Below, in pieces: positions 23,672 through 33,962 of a DNA stretch of 64,000 bases. This DNA is from Diphasiastrum complanatum (lineage: Eukaryota; Streptophyta; Lycopodiopsida; Lycopodiales; Lycopodiaceae). Position numbers and translations under genes: made by a program. The stretch covers positions 48,024,921 through 48,088,920 of the forward strand of contig CM055110.1 in the NCBI GenBank assembly GCA_029204225.1. The letters are read 5' to 3'. How positions within the stretch are numbered: the stretch's first letter is position 1; every line of letters begins with the position of its first letter. The notes beneath the pieces are model-generated. The model was given only the letters and a program-made list of their open reading frames with translations, was not told the DNA's origin and made no database searches.

Positions 23672-25849
23672 CCGATGGTTGTTTGAAATCATAGTATGTA
23701 TGTTCCTGAAATATTACATCCCTAGAGACAAATACTACATTGGTGGATGGATTATAAATTTTGTAAGCTTTATGTTCATCAGGATAGCCAATGAGAATAC
23801 ATTTATTTGTCTTATGATCTAGCTTCTTCCTAAGATGTTTAGGAATGTGAACAAAACAAATATAACCAAAGTTTTTAAATGGTTGACACTAGGCTTGTGT
23901 CCATGCCAAACTTCATAAGGAGTTTTGTTGTTGACGACTTTGGTGCTAGATCTGTTCTGTAAGTAATAGGCTGTGGCAGTAGCTTCTGTCCAAAACTTCT
24001 CAAGTAGGTGTGCTTGGTGTAGCATGGATCTGGCTGAGTTGAGAAGAGTTCAATTCTTCCTTTCTGCAATCATGTTCTGTTGAGGTGAATTGGAAGTGGC
24101 GAACTATCTTCTAATACCATGTTCAGCCAGGTAGCGGACATCTTGTTAGAGAGGTATTCGCCGCCACCATCAATTCGGAGTGCTTTCACTTTTGTACATT
24201 TGTGTCTCAGCCATGGCCTTGAATCTCTTGAAGCATTCAAAGGCTTCAGATTTTTTCTTAATGAACATGACTGTAGACCATCTAGAATAATCATCTATGA
24301 AAGTGATAAAATAGATTGCATCTCCTAAGGACGGAGTTGGCATTGGACCACAAAGATCACTATGTACAAGATCCAATACATGCTTTGTTTTGATGGAATG
24401 TGATTTGGGAAACTTGCTTCTAGAGTGCTTCACATAGATACATGATTCACAAAAGAAAGATTTCCTATCCAATGAAGAAGAGAAATGTAATCCATCAACT
24501 AAATTATTGCAACGCATATAGGAAAGTGATCTTGTATTCATGTGTCCAAATCGACTATGCCACATAATAGCATTATCGTTTACATTTTCATGAGAGATGC
24601 TAGCTAATGCAACTGAATTAGAGAGTACTTAAAGATTTCTAACTCTAGTGCATGTAGTCAGAGTAGTATCTTCATCGAAGATTGTACACTGTTCATATGA
24701 GAAAGTAACAGTGTAGCCCTCATGAGTCATTTTAGAAACTGACAACAGGTTCTTTGACAGCTGAGGTATGTGAAGAACATTAGTGACGTAAATAGAAAGA
24801 TCATTTTTGAACGTGATCTTGACTGTCCCTTTGCCTTCCACGCATATGGTGCTGGAATATTTGAGATAGATGAATTGATCTCTACTATAAGCTGCATACT
24901 TGGTTCCTTGAGAGAGGTCATGTGTTGGGTAGCGCCGTTGTCCAGGTACCAGCTATCATGGTCTTCTTCGCCACTGTTGTAAGCCATTAAGAGGTGTGTA
25001 TCTTGCTCCTACGCCACATCGAAGGAATTTTGCTGTTGTTGTTGTTGCTTCTTTGTCTCATTGTAGATGTGGATACCACACTCTTTGATGTCATGATTGG
25101 CTCTCTTGCAATATCTGCAGAAAAGCTTCTTGCACGATCCATTATTCTCATCTTGGGTGAGGCTTCTATTGTTGCTGCTGCTGCACTTGATTTTTGCCCT
25201 TGGAATAGTCTTTCTTCTTGGTGTACAGGGCCATCAATTTGTCTTTGATGGACAGGCTGCTGGTCTTTCTCCGTATTTCTTCTTGAAGAAGATGTTCGAT
25301 CACCTTTTGAAGAGTGAGGTCGGGTTGTGTGGAGATCATCGCCACAAAGTGCTCATACGACTTTGGAAGAGAAGAAAGCAAGGTCATAATAGCATCATCA
25401 TCTTGAATAGCACATCCTACAACTGATAACTGATCCAATAAAGATTTGAAGTTGTTAATGTGAGAAGTGATGGTAGTAGAATCAGACATGCTAAGAGTAA
25501 AGAACTTCCTTCTAAGATGTAATCTAGTGGTTACATCATGAGTCTCATAGAGATTTAATAACAAATCTAATGCATCCTTGGTGGTTTTGCATGTGGTAAC
25601 ATGAGATATTTGGGAGTCGGCTAGATTGAGTGTGATACATGCTAAGGCCTTCTGATCTTTGATCTTCCATGTCTTTGCTTGATCACCATCTTCTGGTTTC
25701 AGGTCGGAACCTTCTACTACATCCCAAAGATCTCTATCTATCAACATCATCCAGAGTTTTAACTTCCAGATGTAGAAGTTAGATCCATTGAACTTGTCAA
25801 TGACTCTAACCTCGTTGGATGATGATGAAGAGTTACCAATATGAGACAT
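23672..25849 (-). pseudogene. Copia gag-protease-integrase, 3' truncated
   Basis: The minus-strand frame starts at 25849 (MSHIGNSSSSSNEVRVIDKF) and encodes a 227-residue gag open to a stop at 25166. Further pieces follow: knuckle CRYCKRANHDIKEC (~25078-25120), protease DNGATQHM (Ser of DSG replaced by Asn), LHIPQLSKNLLSV, pre-integrase (MWHSRFGH, CESCIYVK), integrase (DLVHSDLCGPM; the second Asp region reads DGGGEYLS), KFWTEATATAYYLQNR and finally SRDVIFQEHTYYDF at ~23690. RT and RNase H are absent. It meets an opposite-strand copia fragment at ~23672. A short LTR candidate lies just upstream (25918-26075). Confidence 0.85.
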
Positions 25850-25917
25850 GTTAGCAATAATACAAATAGAACAAACTTAATCTCTCGATTTATTTGAGCT
25901 ATGCTAAGATATCAATA

Positions 25918-26075
25918 TGACGGGGGCGATGGAGTATGGAGAATGCGAGCGGAGAAGAGAGCAGGAATATTTGCGGCACAGCTCTCCCGCTACAATGGGC
26001 TGCTAGATGCAAAAATAGTCTAATAGAATGTTTATGCTAAGTATAATCACAGCTTAAATGTTCTATTGCCCAACA
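25918..26075 (-). repeat. Putative short 5' LTR (158 bp) with degenerate PBS
   Basis: On the minus strand TGTTGGGCAATAGAAC begins at 26075 and CCCCGTCA ends at 25918, followed by TTGATATCTTAGC, a degenerate version of the Met-tRNA PBS, ~70 bp before the gag ATG. The position is right for a 5' LTR, but with no second copy in the window the ends are inferred. Confidence 0.45.
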
Positions 26076-27526
26076 TGATCTTAAGAGGATCTTCACACAC
26101 CAAAACTCAAACAGAGCCAAGAAGAATGTCAAGCAACCCATCCCTCATCTAAGCCATTCTATTTTTAGATCCGAAGCCAAGATTGACAAGCTTGGTAGGC
26201 TTAGATGCCATCTAGATCTGTAGTTTAATCTTCTCTCCATTGGATCAGATCCCATTACTACATCGATACTCACCTGGTTGGAGATCCAAACCTTGACTTT
26301 GCCCTCTTGATCACGATGATTAAGGAGGCACAAAAAGGGTCCAACAACATCATCCATGGCATCACATAAGGTAGCGTAGGTTTTTGGCGGTCTAAGTTCA
26401 CACCTAGTACCATCATACCAGGGTAGATAGAGTCTAGGGGCTTGTCAATTATGTGTGATGGCTTCAGGTATTGGTACATCATAGGCTAATAGATTGGGGA
26501 TCCTTTGAGCTCATGGTGCCTCAGGTGGTACTGGGTTCTCTCAAGGTAGGTTTGGAATACTGGTAGCCATGTTGAATGTTCTTGGAGGTTTTGAGATTGG
26601 GGATGGCTAGTTGACGGTTCTTGATCTCCAAGTGAACTCTCTTCTTCTCTCTAGATCCTAGATCTAATCTTTTGACCTGATCTAAGTTGTATCCAAACAA
26701 GGACCCCTCACTAAGTTTGTAACTTGGGAAAGTATTCTTTTGGGAAAGCAACAAGGCTACTTAGATCTAGGAACTCAAGATCTAAGTTTTGGAAATGGGA
26801 ATACGAGAATGTAAGTGTTCGGGAATATGGAAGGGGAATGTGGTTTGAAGAACGTAGATTTGGGAATCAGTTTGGGGAACCAAAAAGATAGAGATTGGGG
26901 AATTAAAAATGGAGAATTCAAAAGTGGATCTTTGGGAATCTAATCTTGGGAGTTTGATATTAAGATCTGAAAGATAAGTGGTTGGGAATGTATGGTTGTG
27001 AACAAGAGAATTTGTAAGATTGGGAATGTGAGAACAAGGTGAGTAGATCTTGGGAATTTGGCTCTAAAGAGTTAGAAATAAAAGAACTTGAAAATTGAAA
27101 AGTCCAGGTGAAGTGATGGGAGATTGGGGATTGCAGATCAAGTCAAAATCTGAGAATATGAATGAAAAAGACTTGTGAATGTAGATGTGGAAAAAAAAGT
27201 TGGGAATGTAAAAGTAAAAGGGAGAGGTATGGGAATGTAAAACAAATCTTGGGAATGTAAATTGATAAATTGGAAAATGTAGATATTTTGAAGAAAAAAT
27301 GGGGAATATAAGCTGGGAGATCAAGATGGGATTGAAACAAAAGCACAGATGGGGAATATGGGTAGTAGAAGTGGGAATGATGACTTGATGATGCCTTAGT
27401 AAACTTCCAAATCAAGATCCACCAATTGGGAATGCTCACACAATTGGAGAATTCAAATCTGGGAATGTATCTTGATGGAATAAAAAAGGTTTGATGGTTG
27501 AAGAGGGATTGGAAATGTAAAATTTT
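26076..27526. other. G/A-biased DNA with scattered GGGAATGT-like words
   Basis: From ~26700 to 27520 the plus strand is purine-rich and contains more than twenty words of the type TGGGAAT(G/A) at irregular spacing. There is no open frame and no fixed repeat period. The intact copia element inserted at the right edge (ATTTT at 27522-27526 is its TSD). 26100-26520 has weak frames that I do not recognise. Confidence 0.6.
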
Positions 27527-28181
27527 TGTGAAAAATACAGATCCTAAGTGGATCTAAACTCCAAGATCATTGGCTTGAATGCTTGCACTCCAAACTACAT
27601 AAGCTAGGAATTGGCAACACATTCTATGCTACCTAGAATGCAAAGAACTTGATCAAAAAGCATTTATCACAAATGGAAACTTCCATAAACATCAAGTGCG
27701 GCCCAAAATAGCATTATACAGTCCATAATACATCAGCCTATCACTTTTGGAAAGCACCTAAGATCATACACAATAGCTTGAAGACAATACACACAACAAT
27801 GCTCTCAATGGAGGAAGAAACAATGACAATGATCTATTGATCTCAATGAAGCATACAAAAGGTTTCTCCAACCTGTTCTCCACGACTTCCCTACTATTTA
27901 TGGATGAGGAAGATGACTCTCTCTCCTCTCTCTAGAAGGTACTTGACCCTAGATATTCCCTATATAGGAAAAATAGCTAAAAATGGCTTATATGACCAAA
28001 ATACATCAAAATGGTCTCATTTTGAAGGGTATGAAGTTTGACACTTCATCATACTGAAAAAATACAGTAAATAAAAACATTGTGGCCTGGTTCACACGTG
28101 TGAAACTCCAGAACCAAAACTATTTACAATTTTAGCCAATTTAGGCCTCAAACTAGCTAGGAAATGTTGACAATTTTCACA
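27527..28181 (-). repeat. 3' LTR of the intact copia element (655 bp)
   Basis: In element sense it runs TGTGAAAATTG ... GTATTTTTCACA. The palindrome TTCACACGTGTGAA is at 28091-28104, ~80 bp into the sense LTR (U3), and a CTATATAG box is at 27960-27967. It appears identical to 33303-33957. Confidence 0.95.
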
Positions 28182-31100
28182 CTCCCTCTTCAACATTGGA
28201 TGCTAGTTTCAACATAGTCTTTGAGCACATTCCAAGATTAGATCTATGCATTAAATATAGGTCCTTTCCCAATGGTTTGGTGAAGATATCAGCCACACAC
28301 TCCTTTGAAGAGACATGTTGAAGCTCCACCTCTTTGGCAATGACTTGATCTCTCACAAAATGGTGAGCAATCTCAATGTGCTTGCTCCTTGCATGAAAAA
28401 CAGGATTGCTTGCCAAGCTTTGGGCTGAAAGGTTATCACAAAGTATGATTGGAGTCTTCTCTGGTTCCAGCAAGTGAAGATCCAATAACATCCTCTTGAT
28501 CCAAAGAATCTCCTTGGTGCATGTTGTTAATGCCTTGTACTCGGCTTCGGTGGAAGATAGAGAGATAGTTGGTTGCTTCTTTGATAGCCATGAGACCACT
28601 CCATCTCCAAGATAGATTGCAAAGGCACTTGTTGACTTCCTATCCATTTGATCACCTGCAAAATCTGAATCTGAAAATCCACAAAGGTTAGGTGTAGTAC
28701 CTCCATACAAGATGCCAAAATCTCTAGATCCCGAGATGTATCTAAGTACTCTCTTTCCTAGCTTCCAATGAGCCTCACTAGGATCTTGCATAAATTGACT
28801 TAGTTTACCAACCACAAAGCTTAGATCAGGTCTTGTGATGGTTAACCATATAAGAGATCCTATTAGCTTTCTATAGAGAGTAATGTCCTTGAAGGATCTT
28901 TCATTACTTCTTGTAGTTAGCTTTACATTTGATTCCATAGGAGTAGAAACAACTTTACAATCTTCCATATGAAACCTTTTTAGAATAGAGTTAACATACT
29001 TTTCTTGACATATGAATGTAGATTTAGAAGTTCTAATAATCTCTATTCCTAAGATATAATGAAGTTTACCAAGATCTTGAATTTCAAACTCTCTTTTGAG
29101 TGCCATCTTGATTTCATCTATATCTAGATTGTTACCACCACTTAAGATAATGTCATCAACATAGATCAAAAGTAAAGTGATATCATTTTCATTCAATCTA
29201 AAGTAGAGAGAATGATCATACTCACTCATAACAAAGTTTTGAGAAAGTAAGAAGGAATTGAGCTTAGCATACCAACTCCTTGGTGCTTGCTTTAGCCCAT
29301 ACAAACTCTTTTGGAGATAGCACACATGATTAGGCTCATCATGTGAAACATAGCCCTCGGGTTGCTCCATGTAAATATCTTCTTCAAGATCACCATTCAA
29401 GAAGGCATTAGTAACATCCATTTGCCACATATCCCAATCATAAAGAGTTGCAAGAGAGATTAGGATTCGAATAGTTACCATCTTTGCCACGGGTGCAAAG
29501 GTCTCATCATAGTCAATACCATATTCTTGAGCATACCCCTTTGCCACCAACCTTGCCTTGTACTTGTTGATTGATCCATCTTGATTTGTCTTGATCTTGA
29601 AGATCCACTTACAACCAATTGCCTTCTTGTCCTTTGGAAGCTTTACCAACCTCCATGTGTTGCTTTTGATGAGTGCTTGATGCTCATGATCCATGGCTTG
29701 GATCCATTCCTTCTTTTGAATTGCTTCACCTACACAAGTTGGTTCATCAAAAGAGGTAAGAAAAGCAAAGTTAGAGTTGTCCACCACTTGCTTTCCTTTT
29801 TCATCATAGGTTAGCCTTGATGGCTTAGCCCTTTGCCTTTGAGTCTTCCTTGAAGTTTGCTTTGGAGTGGCATCTCCATCTTCATCCAAGACATCTTGCA
29901 CATCATGATGATTAGTAGGCACATCAACATCAACATCAACAACATTGGAAACATTCTCTTCATGAAAGATGACATCCCTACTTATGACAACTTTCTTTGT
30001 AGAAGGAATGTACACTTTGTAAGCCTTGCTTACTTCACTATAGCCAACAAACACACCCTTCTTTGATGAAGGATCTTCTTTAGTTCTATCATCAAGTGTG
30101 ATATTGACAAAACATGTACATCCAAAGATCCTACAATGCTTGACACTCGGCCTTCTACCATAAAGAACCTCATGAGGAGTTTTACCATCCAAGGAAGCAC
30201 TTGTCCATCTATTACATAGATAGTTAGCACATGCTAAAGCTTCCCCCCAAAAAGACTTAGCAAGATTAGCATGTAGTCTCATTGCCTTGGCACATTCACA
30301 AAGGGTTCTATTCTTCCTCTCGGCCACTCCATTCTGTTGTGGAGTCCTAGGACTAGACATCTCCCTCTTAATCCCATGTGCTATACAAAAGTCTTTGAAC
30401 CTATTTGAGGTGTATTCCCCTCCATTATCAGATCTTAAGCATTTGATCTTTGTATTGAATTGGTTTTCCATTTCATTCTTGAACTTGACAAATGCAGCAA
30501 ACACTTCATCCTTACTTTTAAGAAGATAGATCCAAGTATACCTACTAAAGTCATCAATGAAAGTTGCATACATCTTTGCCCCACCATTGCTAGTTGTACT
30601 AGAAGAATGAATATCAGAATGCACAAGTTGAAAAGCTTCTTTAGATCTAGAAGTAGATCTAGAATAAGCAAGTCTATGAGATTTGGACAAGGCACAATGT
30701 TCACAAACACTATTGTTTGCAACAAGACTTTTAGGGAGACCAAGAACAAGCTCTTTCTTTGCCATTACCTCCAAAGATTTGAAGTTGGGATGGCCCAACC
30801 TCTTGTGCCAAACTTCTTGGTTTGTCAATTGCTCCCTAGCCATACATCCTTCATGATTAGAGATGACACATGCATCAAGCTTGAAAAGTTTACCATGCCT
30901 CCTACCTTGAGCAATCAAGGATCCACATTTACTTATCAAACATGCATCTCCAATGAACTCCACATCAAGTCCTTTGTCAATCATTTGACTTACACTAAGC
31001 AAATTCTTAGTGATTGAAGGAATGTACAAAACATTTTCAAGATTTGCTTTCCTATTTGTTGAAAGGGAAATAGGAATAGTGCCTATGCCTTTGATGTCAC

Positions 31101-32130
31101 ATTGACCATCATTTGCAGTGTAGATGATGTTACCTTCTCCCTCATAAGACAATAAGGATGTAAAGTATTCCTTATGTCTTGTCATGTGAGATGAGGCTCC
31201 ACTATCAATCCACCAAGGATCATTATCATCTATGTTGGCTAACAAACTTGAAGTCATAACAAGTGATTCACATGTGTTATGTTCTTCCTCATCTATTGTA
31301 AGATTTCCTTGCCTCTCTCCTTGCTCTCTTTTCTTCTTATAACATTCATTTGCAAAATGACCTTTTATCCCACAATAAAAGCACTTGAACTTTGACTTAT
31401 TGTTCTTAGTAGAAGAGGAAGAGGAAGAGTGATCATCATGATCAAAGTTACCACCTTTGGACCATTTCCCTTTGCCTTTACCTTTGCCCTTGAATTTGCC
31501 TTTTGTGAAGAAAGCCTCTTCACCTCCACCTTGCAAGGATGCACCATCAAGCTTTGATTGCAACCTATGTTCTTCAGCCAATAAGATTTCTTGCAAGTCA
31601 ACCACACTTGGCAAGACTCTTTGAATGGCAAAACTTTGCACAAGGTTAGCATGTTCATTTAGCAAACCATTCAACATAACTTGGACTATTTCACCATCTT
31701 TTATGTTCTCATCAATGCATGCTAAATCATCACTTAGGGACTTAACTCTCAAGATAAATGCATGAGCACTTTCACCCTCTCTTTGCCTACTAGAAAATAT
31801 TTGTCTCCTTAGGGTCAATACCCTAGATGTGGACTTTGATTCAAAGAGCTTCTTTAAGGCATTCCATGCCTCACTTGCACTTTGACACTTTCCAACTTCC
31901 TTGAGAAGTTCATTTGTAACATTCATTTTAATGATATGAAGAGCCCTTTTGGCCTTCTTATCAAACCTTTGTTGCTCTTGAAGTGTGAGAGGTCTCTCTT
32001 CAATTTCTGCAACTATGTCCATGAGTTCATTCAACTCAAGTAAGGACTCCATCCTCACTTTCCAAGTAGAGTAGTTTGATGAACTCAACCTTTCACTAGA
32101 CTCTAGCATGATCCCACCATTGGAAGCCAT
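28177..32130 (-). CDS. Copia gag-pol polyprotein, intact (1317 aa)
   Basis: A single frame from ATG at 32130 to TGA at 28177-28179. Residues ~1-240: gag (NYSTWKVRMESLL; RVLTLRRQIF); knuckle CFYCGIKGHFANEC at 250-263. Protease: DSGAS at 309-313 and LENVLYIPSITKNLLSV. Pre-integrase zinc finger: H442, H447, C476, C479. Integrase triad: D506, D568, E604 with the canonical 35-residue D-E spacing (SDNGGEY; NGVAERKN). Reverse transcriptase ~820-1065: catalytic D905 in WQMDVTNAFLNG and YVDD at 990-993. RNase H ~1090-1290: D1154, E1195 (SSTEAEY), D1232 (CDN). Order protease-integrase-RT-RNase H defines copia. A lysine/glycine-rich stretch (210-227) precedes the knuckle. The stop codon comes from the first bases of the LTR. 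It should produce virus-like particle, protease, integrase and RT for its own transposition. Confidence 0.97.
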   Translation of the reverse strand: MASNGGIMLESSERLSSSNYSTWKVRMESLLELNELMDIVAEIEERPLTLQEQQRFDKKAKRALHIIKMNVTNELLKEVGKCQSASEAWNALKKLFESKSTSRVLTLRRQIFSSRQREGESAHAFILRVKSLSDDLACIDENIKDGEIVQVMLNGLLNEHANLVQSFAIQRVLPSVVDLQEILLAEEHRLQSKLDGASLQGGGEEAFFTKGKFKGKGKGKGKWSKGGNFDHDDHSSSSSSTKNNKSKFKCFYCGIKGHFANECYKKKREQGERQGNLTIDEEEHNTCESLVMTSSLLANIDDNDPWWIDSGASSHMTRHKEYFTSLLSYEGEGNIIYTANDGQCDIKGIGTIPISLSTNRKANLENVLYIPSITKNLLSVSQMIDKGLDVEFIGDACLISKCGSLIAQGRRHGKLFKLDACVISNHEGCMAREQLTNQEVWHKRLGHPNFKSLEVMAKKELVLGLPKSLVANNSVCEHCALSKSHRLAYSRSTSRSKEAFQLVHSDIHSSSTTSNGGAKMYATFIDDFSRYTWIYLLKSKDEVFAAFVKFKNEMENQFNTKIKCLRSDNGGEYTSNRFKDFCIAHGIKREMSSPRTPQQNGVAERKNRTLCECAKAMRLHANLAKSFWGEALACANYLCNRWTSASLDGKTPHEVLYGRRPSVKHCRIFGCTCFVNITLDDRTKEDPSSKKGVFVGYSEVSKAYKVYIPSTKKVVISRDVIFHEENVSNVVDVDVDVPTNHHDVQDVLDEDGDATPKQTSRKTQRQRAKPSRLTYDEKGKQVVDNSNFAFLTSFDEPTCVGEAIQKKEWIQAMDHEHQALIKSNTWRLVKLPKDKKAIGCKWIFKIKTNQDGSINKYKARLVAKGYAQEYGIDYDETFAPVAKMVTIRILISLATLYDWDMWQMDVTNAFLNGDLEEDIYMEQPEGYVSHDEPNHVCYLQKSLYGLKQAPRSWYAKLNSFLLSQNFVMSEYDHSLYFRLNENDITLLLIYVDDIILSGGNNLDIDEIKMALKREFEIQDLGKLHYILGIEIIRTSKSTFICQEKYVNSILKRFHMEDCKVVSTPMESNVKLTTRSNERSFKDITLYRKLIGSLIWLTITRPDLSFVVGKLSQFMQDPSEAHWKLGKRVLRYISGSRDFGILYGGTTPNLCGFSDSDFAGDQMDRKSTSAFAIYLGDGVVSWLSKKQPTISLSSTEAEYKALTTCTKEILWIKRMLLDLHLLEPEKTPIILCDNLSAQSLASNPVFHARSKHIEIAHHFVRDQVIAKEVELQHVSSKECVADIFTKPLGKDLYLMHRSNLGMCSKTMLKLASNVEEGV
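28182..28191 (-). promoter_or_regulatory. Polypurine tract
   Basis: Minus-strand GAAGAGGGAG directly abuts the 3' LTR. Plus-strand DNA synthesis of LTR retrotransposons is primed from such a tract. It also encodes the last codons of gag-pol. Confidence 0.85.
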
Positions 32131-33290
32131 GATTCTAATGTTTCTTCAACTTTTAGGTTCTGTCCTAAAGCACTTAGCACTCACTTTTCTCTCAACAAAT
32201 GATAGATAAAGAGATCTATGAAGATTTAGGACCCTAAAACACTTCTATCTTGAACCTAGATGGTTTCCAAGCATAGAAAGGAAGATTGAAACACATGCAA
32301 CACTTTGCACACACTAAGAATGGATTACAAAATCAAACCAACCTGAACACACTCTTGCTTAAGCTCTCAAACTTTCCAGCAAGTGACCAAATCAAGTTAT
32401 GGTGTGAAGAGTTACTTGCATTCTTAGAAAATACCCAAAACTAGGATGCCAAGATTACCTAGTAATGAACAAACTTGATCAACATATGATCAACACACTA
32501 AGATATTGATTCAACCTGTAAAACCACATGTAAACCACACTTCTAAAAGTTTATAAACTCCAGCAAGTGATAAATACAAGATTTAGAGGTGAATGAATGA
32601 GCACACTTAGTGAATCACAAGACTAGCTTCACTATCTTGTCAAATCTTGGTGTTTAGATGTAGATCTAAGATCACTTCACATGAGAATGTTCCTCAACCT
32701 GTTAAGAACCTGAAAACACACTTGCATAATGGTTAACACCTTCCAGCAAATGCTCCAATCAAATTACATAAGGAGAGTTACTTACATGCTCAACAAAGTA
32801 CACCAAAATTTATGCCAAAATTGATGACAATCTTTACAATATGCTCTTCACAATGGAGCTTACAATATGTTCACCCAAAAAAGGGGATCTTTCATCCAAA
32901 TGGGAGCTTTGCTCAGCCTTTAGGAGAATTACAACTCACTCAAAAGAGCATTTGTCATCCACTTAAGGAGAAGTTTCATCCACTTAAGGAGAGTGTTCAT
33001 CCAAGAATGGAGATTGTCAACAATAGGATTGAAAAGAACATTGTTAGTATTGAATATGCACAAGCCTCACAATCACAAATGATTAGGTGTTATGATCTGA
33101 TCCAAAATAGTTTCTTTTCAGCCTCTGATCTTCAATAGACCTGAAATATGCTTTTGATCCACAAGTTCAACTCACAAAACAAAGGTTAGTAAGATTTGAT
33201 CAACAAAGCAATGCAAAATCATGCTAGAACTTGATCAAACATCCAAATATCACCAAAAATGGAATACTTACTGTAAATAGAATCCAACCA
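32131..33290 (-). repeat. Leader of the intact element with degenerate tandem repeats
   Basis: The region between PBS and gag holds at least three diverged copies of a block with CAACCTG, an ACACACTTGC-like stretch, CCAGCAAGTG and GAGTTACTT, starting at about 32339, 32512 and 32695, a period of 173-183 bp. It has no substantial frame in the element's sense. Similar-period repeats occur in the leader of the 2-6 kb element. The open frame on the plus strand (32812-33138) is probably spurious. Confidence 0.7.
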
Positions 33291-33302
33291 GCTCTGATAC
33301 CA
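33291..33302 (-). promoter_or_regulatory. Primer binding site, initiator Met-tRNA type
   Basis: The plus strand reads GCTCTGATACCA, i.e. TGGTATCAGAGC in element sense, adjacent to the 5' LTR at 33303. Confidence 0.95.
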
Positions 33303-33957
33303 TGTGAAAAATACAGATCCTAAGTGGATCTAAACTCCAAGATCATTGGCTTGAATGCTTGCACTCCAAACTACATAAGCTAGGAATTGGCAACACATTC
33401 TATGCTACCTAGAATGCAAAGAACTTGATCAAAAAGCATTTATCACAAATGGAAACTTCCATAAACATCAAGTGCGGCCCAAAATAGCATTATACAGTCC
33501 ATAATACATCAGCCTATCACTTTTGGAAAGCACCTAAGATCATACACAATAGCTTGAAGACAATACACACAACAATGCTCTCAATGGAGGAAGAAACAAT
33601 GACAATGATCTATTGATCTCAATGAAGCATACAAAAGGTTTCTCCAACCTGTTCTCCACGACTTCCCTACTATTTATGGATGAGGAAGATGACTCTCTCT
33701 CCTCTCTCTAGAAGGTACTTGACCCTAGATATTCCCTATATAGGAAAAATAGCTAAAAATGGCTTATATGACCAAAATACATCAAAATGGTCTCATTTTG
33801 AAGGGTATGAAGTTTGACACTTCATCATACTGAAAAAATACAGTAAATAAAAACATTGTGGCCTGGTTCACACGTGTGAAACTCCAGAACCAAAACTATT
33901 TACAATTTTAGCCAATTTAGGCCTCAAACTAGCTAGGAAATGTTGACAATTTTCACA
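33303..33957 (-). repeat. 5' LTR of the intact copia element (655 bp)
   Basis: Same length as, and apparently identical to, the 3' LTR at 27527-28181. It carries TTCACACGTGTGAA at 33867-33880. As the 5' LTR it would supply the promoter; transcription runs leftward. Confidence 0.95.
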
Positions 33958-33962
33958 ATTTT

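Larger units (their letters stand above)
27527..33957 (-). mobile_element. Intact Ty1/copia retrotransposon, apparently recent
   Basis: All parts of a competent copia element are present in 6431 bp: 655-bp LTRs in which I found no difference by eye, perfect TSD ATTTT (27522-27526 and 33958-33962), a PBS abutting the 5' LTR, a PPT abutting the 3' LTR, a ~1.2-kb leader, and one uninterrupted 1317-codon gag-pol frame with all catalytic residues visible. Since LTRs are identical at insertion, lack of divergence implies a recent event. It sits in the G/A-biased DNA at 26-27.5 kb. The LTR palindrome and the gag-pol architecture resemble those of the decayed families at 42.8-47.0 and 59-64 kb. Confidence 0.95.

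Noticed and set aside
32812-33138. 108-codon plus-strand frame as a gene
   Set aside because: It lies antisense in the leader of the intact copia element and overlaps its tandem repeats; no family features.
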